This document shows positions 31,716-38,159 of a stretch of DNA of 52,749 bases, one piece after another. The stretch lies in the NCBI GenBank assembly GCA_017401985.1, contig JAFPNK010000019.1, forward strand, positions 1 through 52,749, written 5' to 3'. A model generated the notes under the pieces. It saw only the letters and a list, made by a program, of their open reading frames with translations. It was not told the DNA's origin and did not search any database. Source of the DNA: Paludibacteraceae bacterium. GTDB lineage: Bacteria; Bacteroidota; Bacteroidia; Bacteroidales; Paludibacteraceae. Each line of letters begins with the position of its first letter. Position 1 is the stretch's first letter. The position numbers and the translations under genes are program-made.

Positions 31716-33222
31716 TGCGGAGTGCAATGGCGTACGCTTGGCGGTAGTACTTGAAGAAATGCTTCCAGTCGGCTTTCTTCGCTACTGCTTCCGCCTCCTT
31801 GCGTGCGCGGGCTTTATCCTCTTTCGACAACCGGTCGAAGCGCAGCAAGTCGTCTGCTATGTGTTCCGCCACTTGGTCGAAGTTAGAGTCATTGCGTTCA
31901 ATCACCACTACACCGTACTGGTCTTTCTGTTGCGCTGCCCATGCGCCGAAACCGGCTAACGAAGTGGTGACGGTCGGTACGTGGAACGCACAGGACTCTA
32001 AAGGGGTGTATCCCCAGGGTTCGTAGTACGAAGGGAAGACCGTTACGTCCATACCGATCAGCAAGTCGTAATAGGTCTTACCGAACAGCGGATCGTGTCC
32101 GTCCAGGTAATAGGGAACGAACACGGCGCTCACGCGACCTTTGCGTGCCGGAGCGCGGTCGAGGTACGGAATCATCACGAATGCGATCACCTCGCGCTCC
32201 AACTGGTTGCTGTGGTAGATCTTCTGTGCCAACTTATCCAAGGCAGAAGCGAACACATCAATACCTTTGTTCTTCCACTCCTGTCGTCCGGAGATGCACA
32301 CAAACAGGGCATTCTCCGGCACCACGCCTCCGAGTTGTTCGCCTGCCACTTTGCGTAAGAGTGCCCGTGCTTCCGCGCGTTTCTCGTCAAACGCTTTACC
32401 TTTGGGCACGAAAGTGGGTTCGAATCCGTTCGGCGTCACGATATCCACCGGTTGATCGAGCAGCTGTTTGCATTCGCGCGCGGTGATGTCACTCACGGTC
32501 GTGAAACAATCCGCATGATGCGCAGCCTGTTTCTCTACCGAGTGCTTGGACACCATATTCAGTTCGTACGCCATCTGGTCGCCGTTGTACCCTTCGAAAT
32601 AATCGTACAGCGGTTTGCCGTTTCCGGCTATCGAACGACCGATACCCGTTGCGTGTGTGGTGAACAGCGTAGCGATCTGCGGACAGTGGTCCTGCAAGTA
32701 GAAGATGGAGAATGCCGTCTGCCACTCGTTGGCATGCATGCAGACACTAGGCAGACTAGTTGTCCTAGGCTTCCTAGGCTGACTAGTTAAATAGTTGTAC
32801 AGCGATTCCATCACCATTCCCGCGGCGTAACCGAACAGACAGGACTCGTCGTAGTCGCCGTAAGCGGCGTGGCTCTGTACTTGGAACTTATCCCACGCCC
32901 ACGCGTAAATCGCATCTTTCTTCGGCCATAACGCATCGAACTTAAGCAGGATAGCCATCGGTTCTCCCGGCACTTTCCATCGTCCGATACGAATAGGTAT
33001 GTCTTTTAACTCTCCACTCTTAACTCTCCACCCTTTAAGAAGCGATTTGTCTTCCTTAAAGTAGATATCACTGTGTTCTCCGAAATCAGGGCCGAAGAAG
33101 AACACTTTGTCCGGATGCTCGGCTTGCATCGATGCCGCACGGGTGCTCAGTACCGCATAGATACCACCTACGCGGTTACACACTTCCCATGAGGTCTCAA
33201 AAATATAATCAGGTTGTAACAT
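31681..33222 (-). CDS. Glycogen synthase, GT3 (eukaryote-like) type
   Basis: A 513-residue glycosyltransferase. The start FETSWEVCNRVGGIYAVLSTRA closely follows the pattern of GT3 glycogen synthases of animals and fungi (E-W-E-V-x-N-x-V-G-G-I-Y), not the bacterial GT5 (KTGGL) type. Further family features are THATGIGR, YFEGYNGDQ, FTTVSDITARECKQLL, DIVTPNGFEP, FVCISGRQEWKNKGIDVF and the donor-binding FPSYYEPWGYTPLESCAFHVPTVTTSLAGFG. It would extend alpha-1,4 glucan from UDP- or ADP-glucose in the cytoplasm. Two repeat tracts are translated in it: a 7-base array (33003-33037, WRVKSGELKD) and a CTAG array (32747-32786, QPRKPRTTSLP). The ATG at 33222 is preferred over the TTG at 33228. Confidence 0.88.
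   Translation of the reverse strand: MLQPDYIFETSWEVCNRVGGIYAVLSTRAASMQAEHPDKVFFFGPDFGEHSDIYFKEDKSLLKGWRVKSGELKDIPIRIGRWKVPGEPMAILLKFDALWPKKDAIYAWAWDKFQVQSHAAYGDYDESCLFGYAAGMVMESLYNYLTSQPRKPRTTSLPSVCMHANEWQTAFSIFYLQDHCPQIATLFTTHATGIGRSIAGNGKPLYDYFEGYNGDQMAYELNMVSKHSVEKQAAHHADCFTTVSDITARECKQLLDQPVDIVTPNGFEPTFVPKGKAFDEKRAEARALLRKVAGEQLGGVVPENALFVCISGRQEWKNKGIDVFASALDKLAQKIYHSNQLEREVIAFVMIPYLDRAPARKGRVSAVFVPYYLDGHDPLFGKTYYDLLIGMDVTVFPSYYEPWGYTPLESCAFHVPTVTTSLAGFGAWAAQQKDQYGVVVIERNDSNFDQVAEHIADDLLRFDRLSKEDKARARKEAEAVAKKADWKHFFKYYRQAYAIALRKASERMKELKS
32747..32786 (-). repeat. 9-base CTAG array inside the glycogen synthase gene
   Basis: CTAG occurs at 32747, 32756, 32765, 32774 and 32783, exactly every nine bases, each within ACTAGG, ACTAGT or CCTAGG. 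On the coding (minus) strand the codons split as xCT AGx, giving repeated P/T-R/S pairs. Confidence 0.95.
33003..33037 (-). repeat. 7-base array inside the glycogen synthase gene
   Basis: On the plus strand CTTTTAA, CTCTCCA, CTCTTAA, CTCTCCA, then CCCTTTA. The same CTCTTAA/CTCTCCA alternation appears in ileS at 29126. Confidence 0.85.
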
Positions 33223-33231
33223 ATTCAATCT

Positions 33232-34266
33232 TTAATCCATCGCCAGTTTCGTCACGCCTTTCACTTCATTCAATGGAGTGGGGACGGTGACGAACTTATT
33301 ATTATCCGATCCCACGAACGGCATATACCAAACACCGTTCGCATTCGCCCAGTAGATGCGGTTGTCATACCGGGTGTCGAGTATCATGGCCGAACACGGT
33401 GCGGCATCAATCTGCACGAGGTTCGCACCGTCTATGTTAGCTACCCACAGGCCGTTGGCGCGAATATAGATCTTGCGGTTCGCGATATGAAAACCTTCCA
33501 TCTCCGGGAACACGGTCTGCAGTTCGCTTAGTGTGAACGTATAGCCGTTATAGACCTGCATCGTGTCTTGCTCTGCGTCCAGATAGGATGTGACAGAAGT
33601 CCATTTCGGAGCTTCTGCCCGTTGCCCGAAGATACGCTGACGATAGTCCGACGAAGGAGTACGCATATACAGGGAGTTCGTGGCACGGTCGTGCACGCGG
33701 AAGGTCTTGGTGGTGTACGTCGTTTCGCCGTTCATGGTCACCCGCAGCCCTAACTTCACTTCCGTGGCGCGCACAAAATACAAGTTGAGCGTGGATCCTG
33801 TGATGTCCCATTCGTCGCCATCCATCTCAAAGAGCACGGTGTCCTGCATGTCCGTGCTGCCTACATTCCACAGGTACTCTACTTCGTAGTTGTACGGGTT
33901 GTACACATTCGCCGTGAAGGTGTAATCTTGATAGATATAGAACACGCTGTCCTCGCACACGAAGGTCGGAACGGTGTCATAGACCGTTATCTCTGCGGTC
34001 TTGGACAGGTAGTTTTTGTTGTCCACTTTCAGGGTTACCACATATGTGCCGGGACGTTTGTAAACGTGGTTAGGAATCTTCAGAGTCGAGGTACTTCCGT
34101 CGCCGAAAGACCATTCCCATTCTTCACCTCCGGAACAGAGGTTGGAGAACTTAACCGTTTCGCCTGCTTTGGGTTCGGTAGGTGTGTACGAGAAGTTCAC
34201 ATCTATCTTCTTACATCCCATCAGCGCGATGCAGCAGAGTGTCAATAATAGAATAGTTTTTTTCAT
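33232..34266 (-). CDS. PKD-domain lipoprotein
   Basis: A 344-residue lipoprotein: signal with lipobox LMGC (Cys about 18), then a PKD domain (residues about 25-95; SNLCSGGEEWEWSFGDGSTST, HVYKRPGTYVVTLKV), followed by beta-rich segments and a C-terminal part with RIYWANANGVWYMPF, resembling a beta-propeller or surface-adhesin half. It probably sits on the outer face or periplasmic side of the outer membrane and mediates protein or glycan contacts. The start is ATG 34266; miaA overlaps this 5' end by 56 bases. It precedes the glycogen synthase gene with a 9-base gap. Confidence 0.8.
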   Translation of the reverse strand: MKKTILLLTLCCIALMGCKKIDVNFSYTPTEPKAGETVKFSNLCSGGEEWEWSFGDGSTSTLKIPNHVYKRPGTYVVTLKVDNKNYLSKTAEITVYDTVPTFVCEDSVFYIYQDYTFTANVYNPYNYEVEYLWNVGSTDMQDTVLFEMDGDEWDITGSTLNLYFVRATEVKLGLRVTMNGETTYTTKTFRVHDRATNSLYMRTPSSDYRQRIFGQRAEAPKWTSVTSYLDAEQDTMQVYNGYTFTLSELQTVFPEMEGFHIANRKIYIRANGLWVANIDGANLVQIDAAPCSAMILDTRYDNRIYWANANGVWYMPFVGSDNNKFVTVPTPLNEVKGVTKLAMD

Positions 34267-35128
34267 AATTATCTTTGGCATTTAGCCAATGTATTTCCTT
34301 GTCGCGTCGGAACCAAGTCAGTTGTCGTTTGGCATAATGACGCGTGTTTTGTTGTATCAGTTCGATGGCGCGATTCCGATCGTACTCGCCGTCAAAATAA
34401 GCGAACAGCTCCTTGTATCCGACTGTCTGCAGACTGTTCAGTTGCCGTTTGTCGTACACCCGCCGTGCTTCTTGCTCCAGCCCGTCCGCCATCATCTGTA
34501 GCACGCGGCGGTTGATGCGGTCGTATAACTCCTCTCTCGGTCTGTCCAGTCCGATCTTGACGATGCGGAACGGCCGTTGCTTGCGGGTGTTCGTTCGCAG
34601 CGAAGAGTAGGGTTGTCCGGTGGCAAGGCTTAACTCCACGCAGTGTGCGAGTCGGGCAGGGTTGGATTGATCCACCGTCTTCCAGTACTCCGGATCCAGG
34701 CGCTGCACTTCGCTCTGCAACCATTGGAGTCCGTTCTGTTCGTAGGACTGCTGCACTTGTTGGCGGATGTCTGCGGGCACGGAAGGCAGATCGTCTAATC
34801 CGTAGCAAACGGCATCCGCATAGAGCATCGAACCGCCTGTCATCACCAGTACGTCGTGCGTTGCGAACAAGCGCTCCATCAATTCCAGCGCATCCCGTTC
34901 GAACTGCCCGGCGTTATAGTCCTGCTCGAGCGCGCGCGTAGCAATGAAGTAATGCGGCACGCGTGCCAGTTCGTCCGGTGTCGGGGCGGCGGTACCGATC
35001 GGAATATCCCGATAGACCTGCCGGCTGTCACAATTGATGATCGGGCAGCGGTACTGCTCCGCCACTCGAAGCGAGAGTTCTGTTTTTCCCACTCCGGTCG
35101 GTCCTACTATGAGCAGAAGCGTTTTCAA
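34211..35128 (-). CDS. miaA: tRNA dimethylallyltransferase
   Basis: A 305-residue enzyme that adds the dimethylallyl group to A37 of tRNAs reading UNN codons. Visible motifs are the P-loop GPTGVGKT (residues 9-16), the INCDSRQVYRDIPIGTAAPTPDE region (acceptor and DMAPP binding), VMTGGSMLYADAVCYGLD, and KQRPFRIVKIGLDRPREELYDRINRRV, and the C-terminal QNTRHYAKRQLTWFRRD. Its 3' end overlaps the PKD lipoprotein start by 56 bases, an unusually long overlap. It directly follows the pRiA4b ORF-3-like gene, with which it shares a promoter at 35720-35750. Confidence 0.95.
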   Translation of the reverse strand: MKTLLLIVGPTGVGKTELSLRVAEQYRCPIINCDSRQVYRDIPIGTAAPTPDELARVPHYFIATRALEQDYNAGQFERDALELMERLFATHDVLVMTGGSMLYADAVCYGLDDLPSVPADIRQQVQQSYEQNGLQWLQSEVQRLDPEYWKTVDQSNPARLAHCVELSLATGQPYSSLRTNTRKQRPFRIVKIGLDRPREELYDRINRRVLQMMADGLEQEARRVYDKRQLNSLQTVGYKELFAYFDGEYDRNRAIELIQQNTRHYAKRQLTWFRRDKEIHWLNAKDNYEKNYSIIDTLLHRADGM

Positions 35129-35683
35129 TTAGAACATCGTTCCGTCGTCGAAACTGAGATCTTGGAATCCCTCGTAGTCAATGTCGCCCAGATCGTACTC
35201 GTCTTTGAACTCGTCGTCGAACATAAAATCATCCTCGCTGCCGCCCTTGGTGCCTAAACCGGCTAAGGGGTCTTCGGATTTGAGCTGCTTGGGCGCTTTG
35301 CCTCGGCTCTCCACGCACTCCACGCCGTTCATGCTGCCCGGCTTAATCTCTTTGAGCGAACCGAAGAAATAACGCTCGAACATCGGATCGAAGATGTAAA
35401 TAAGGCGTTGACCTTGCTCCTCGATCAAGTCGCTCAAGCGCGTCTCGTTCATCACCATGTTGTCGTACTCGAAGTTCGAGTCCATCTCCACGAGGGTCAC
35501 TTCCTGTCCTTTCTCCCACTCGTCGTTGCACAAAAAGAACGAAGTCATCTGGTCGTCGGGATAACCGACACTCTTCAAAATAGCTTCGTGTAACTGCAGA
35601 AACGTAGCGTCTGCATCAGCTTCAAACACGCGGCGGAAGTTCGGATCGCCTTCCTCACACGAAAAAGTAAATCTGTATATCAT
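35129..35683 (-). CDS. pRiA4b ORF-3-like protein
   Basis: A 184-residue acidic protein resembling the plasmid pRiA4b ORF-3/IS1096 passenger family: MIYRFTFSCEEGDPNFRRVFEADADATFLQLHEAIL, followed by FFLCNDEWEKGQEVTLVEM and LIYIFDPMFERYFFG with an acidic tail. The molecular role of the family is not known. It starts the long minus-strand run: its stop abuts the miaA start, and the divergent promoter at 35720-35750 lies 37 bases before its ATG. Assignment is by pattern. Confidence 0.75.
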   Translation of the reverse strand: MIYRFTFSCEEGDPNFRRVFEADADATFLQLHEAILKSVGYPDDQMTSFFLCNDEWEKGQEVTLVEMDSNFEYDNMVMNETRLSDLIEEQGQRLIYIFDPMFERYFFGSLKEIKPGSMNGVECVESRGKAPKQLKSEDPLAGLGTKGGSEDDFMFDDEFKDEYDLGDIDYEGFQDLSFDDGTMF

Positions 35684-35719
35684 AATAACTCGATTATTGT
35701 CTGTTTACCAAACCGGGCG

Positions 35720-35750
35720 CAAAGGTACTATTTTTTTTTGACATATGCAA
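35720..35750 (-). promoter_or_regulatory. Divergent promoter, minus strand, for the miaA-ileS run
   Basis: Read on the minus strand: TTGCATATGTCAA plus A run, with TTG at 35750-35748, a 20-base spacer and TACCTTTG at 35727-35720. It faces the pot promoter at 35778. Confidence 0.85.
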
Positions 35751-35777
35751 GAAAATTCTAAAAACTTGCAAATAAAT

Positions 35778-35808
35778 TTGCATATATCAAAAAAAAGCAG
35801 TACTTTTG
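35778..35808 (+). promoter_or_regulatory. Divergent promoter, plus strand, for the potABCD operon
   Basis: TTG at 35778-35780 in TTGCATATATCAA, a 20-base spacer and TACTTTTG at 35801-35808. The CATATG-type core lies as an inverted pair with the opposite promoter (35738-35750). Confidence 0.85.
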
Positions 35809-35826
35809 TGCCGAAATTGCGTGAGT

Positions 35827-35864
35827 GTGCACATATGTGTACGATATATGTGTGCGCTGTGCGC
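35827..35864 (+). promoter_or_regulatory. Palindrome and direct repeat in the pot leader
   Basis: CACATATGTG (35830-35839) is a perfect 10-base palindrome within GTGCACATATGTGTAC, followed by two tandem TGTGCGC units (35851-35864). They lie between the pot promoter and the potA ATG at 35909. They could be an operator or a structured leader for polyamine or general control. No known element is recognised. Confidence 0.35.
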
Positions 35865-35908
35865 AATAAATAGTGTGTAACCAAAACGATTTTTTATGGT
35901 ACGTAGAA

Positions 35909-37375
35909 ATGGCAAAATCGGAGTTTATTATTGAGGTTAATCATGTTTCGAAGCAATTCGAGGATGGTAAATTTGCGTTAGATAACGTAAGCCTGCAAGT
36001 GAAGAAAGGCGAGTTCGTTACGATCTTGGGTCCATCGGGCTGCGGTAAGACGACGCTGCTGCGTTGTATAGCCGGATTCCAGGTGGCGAGTTCAGGAGAG
36101 ATATTACTGAAGGGTGAAGATGTGACGAAGACACCGCCTTACAAGCGTCCTGTTAATACTGTGTTTCAGAAATACGCTTTGTTCCCGCATTTGAATGTGT
36201 TCAACAATGTGGCGTTTGGTTTGAAACTGAAGAAAGAGGACCCGGAGACGATTAAGAAGAAAGTGCGCCAGGCGTTGAAGATGGCGAACTTAACGGGTTA
36301 CGAAGAGCGCAAAGTGGATACCTTGAGCGGTGGTCAGCAGCAGCGTGTAGCGATCGCGCGTGCCATCGTTAATAAACCAGAGGTTTTGTTATTGGACGAG
36401 CCCTTGAGCGCATTGGATCTGAAAATGCGCCATGACATGCAGATTGAGTTGAAGGAGCTGCATGAGAAGCTCGGTATCACCTTCATATATGTCACTCATG
36501 ACCAGGAAGAGGCGCTGACGCTGAGCGATCGCGTGGTGGTGATGAGTGAAGGAAAGATTCAACAGATAGGTACTCCGACCGATATTTACAACGAGCCGCA
36601 AAACTGCTTTGTGGCTGATTTCATTGGCGAGAGTAATATATTAAGCGGCACCATGATTCGCGATAAGCGCGTAGAGTTCTGCGGGCAGGAGTTCGATTGT
36701 ATCGACACCGGTTTCGGCGAGAATAATCCGGTGGATGTAGTCATTCGTCCGGAGGATATTTATGTTTGGCGCAAGGAAGATGAGAAGCGCGGAAAAGTGG
36801 TGGCGAACGAAGAGGACGATGCGGAAGACCGCGTGCCGAAAGGGAAGTTCACCAAATGGTACGGCGAGGTGCAGAGTTGTATCTTCAAGGGCGTGCACTA
36901 CGAGATGCGTGTGCTCACGCCGGATAAATACGAGTTCTTGATTCAGGATTATCATGAGTATCTGCCGGGCACGGAGATAGGAATGCTCGTCAAACCGGAG
37001 GATATTCAGATCATGAGGAAAGAGCACTATATCTACAATTATTTCGAAGGCGAAGTGCTCAAGAACGGCAAGGTTCGTTTCCTCGATGCCGAATGGGAAG
37101 TGATGCCGAAACAGTTGGAAGGACTGGAAGCGGGAGAGCAGGTTCAAGTGCTGGTGCCTTTCCGTTCGATTGATTTGCAGGACTACGAGGAGGAAGGTGT
37201 TCTCTCGGGCGAAGTGCATTTTATCTTGTTCAAGGGTAACCATTTCCATCTGACCATTCGCACGGACGAGGGACACGACCTGTATGTGAACACGAATGAT
37301 GTGTGGGACGATGGCGACCGCGTAGGTATAGTTATTCCGAAAAAAGAGATCTTGATTCGACGCAAAGATGAGTAA
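35909..37375 (+). CDS. potA: Spermidine/putrescine ABC transporter ATP-binding protein, extended
   Basis: A 488-residue ATPase; PotA is usually near 370, so this one carries a longer tail. Walker [10 protein letters not shown] (about 42-50), signature LSGGQQQR (about 139), Walker [13 protein letters not shown] and the H-loop [10 protein letters not shown] are present, followed by a TOBE region and at least one more TOBE-like repeat ([49 protein letters not shown]). It energises polyamine import with PotB and PotC, using PotD as binding protein. ATG 35909 is preferred over the upstream ATG-like TTG at 35873. It overlaps potB by 8 bases. Confidence 0.93.
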   Translation: MAKSEFIIEVNHVSKQFEDGKFALDNVSLQVKKGEFVTILGPSGCGKTTLLRCIAGFQVASSGEILLKGEDVTKTPPYKRPVNTVFQKYALFPHLNVFNNVAFGLKLKKEDPETIKKKVRQALKMANLTGYEERKVDTLSGGQQQRVAIARAIVNKPEVLLLDEPLSALDLKMRHDMQIELKELHEKLGITFIYVTHDQEEALTLSDRVVVMSEGKIQQIGTPTDIYNEPQNCFVADFIGESNILSGTMIRDKRVEFCGQEFDCIDTGFGENNPVDVVIRPEDIYVWRKEDEKRGKVVANEEDDAEDRVPKGKFTKWYGEVQSCIFKGVHYEMRVLTPDKYEFLIQDYHEYLPGTEIGMLVKPEDIQIMRKEHYIYNYFEGEVLKNGKVRFLDAEWEVMPKQLEGLEAGEQVQVLVPFRSIDLQDYEEEGVLSGEVHFILFKGNHFHLTIRTDEGHDLYVNTNDVWDDGDRVGIVIPKKEILIRRKDE

Positions 37376-38159
37376 GTTAGTACAAATATTTTCTTCGCGT
37401 CGCACGTGGGCATGGCCGTATATCCTGTTCCTGGGATTGTTCGTGGTGCTCCCGCTGATTTTAGTGGGTGTGTATGCGCTGACGGATATTGACGGTAATT
37501 TTACGTTACGTAACTTTGCGAAGTTCTTCACGCATAGCGAGGCGATACAGACCTTCTTCTATTCGGTGATGATAGCGGTGTTCAATACCGTCATCTGCCT
37601 GCTCATCGGTTATCCGGCGGCGTATATCATGGCGCAAGCGGATTTCAAAACGCCGAAAGTGATGGCGATGCTGTTTATCTTGCCTATGTGGATCAATTTC
37701 CTGCTGCGAACCGTGGCTACGGTGGAGTTGTTCAACATGTGCGGTCTGCCTTTAGGCGAAGGCGCGTTGCTGTTCGGTTTGTGTTACGACTACCTGCCGT
37801 TCATGATCTATCCGATTTACAACACGCTGCAGAAAATGGATAACTCGCTGGTGGAAGCGGCGCAAGACTTAGGTGCCAACCGCTGGCAGAGTTTCTGGAA
37901 AGTGATCGTGCCGATGAGTATGCCCGGCGTGTATAGCGGTATCGTGATGGTGTTCATGCCGACCGTCAGTACCTTCGCTATCGCCGAACTGCTGACGCAT
38001 AATAATATCAAACTGTTCGGTAGTCTCATTCAGGATTATATCACCACGACGGATCTGCTGAACTACGGTGCCGTGCTCAGTATGGTACTGCTTATTATCA
38101 TCGGTCTGACGTCGTTCTTCGGCGATCATGACAGTAAAGAGGAAGGAGGGCTGGTATGA
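37368..38159 (+). CDS. potB: Spermidine/putrescine ABC transporter permease PotB
   Basis: A 263-residue inner-membrane permease with six transmembrane segments. The cytoplasmic EAA loop, which contacts PotA, is seen as [27 protein letters not shown]. The start overlaps the potA end by 8 bases and the stop overlaps the potC start (ATGATGA). Together with PotC it forms the polyamine pore. Confidence 0.93.
   Translation: MSKLVQIFSSRRTWAWPYILFLGLFVVLPLILVGVYALTDIDGNFTLRNFAKFFTHSEAIQTFFYSVMIAVFNTVICLLIGYPAAYIMAQADFKTPKVMAMLFILPMWINFLLRTVATVELFNMCGLPLGEGALLFGLCYDYLPFMIYPIYNTLQKMDNSLVEAAQDLGANRWQSFWKVIVPMSMPGVYSGIVMVFMPTVSTFAIAELLTHNNIKLFGSLIQDYITTTDLLNYGAVLSMVLLIIIGLTSFFGDHDSKEEGGLV

Noticed and set aside
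32405-32425. GGTTCGAATCC-like sequence, as in a tRNA T-arm.
   Set aside because: It lies within the glycogen synthase coding sequence and no acceptor stem or anticodon arm can be drawn around it.
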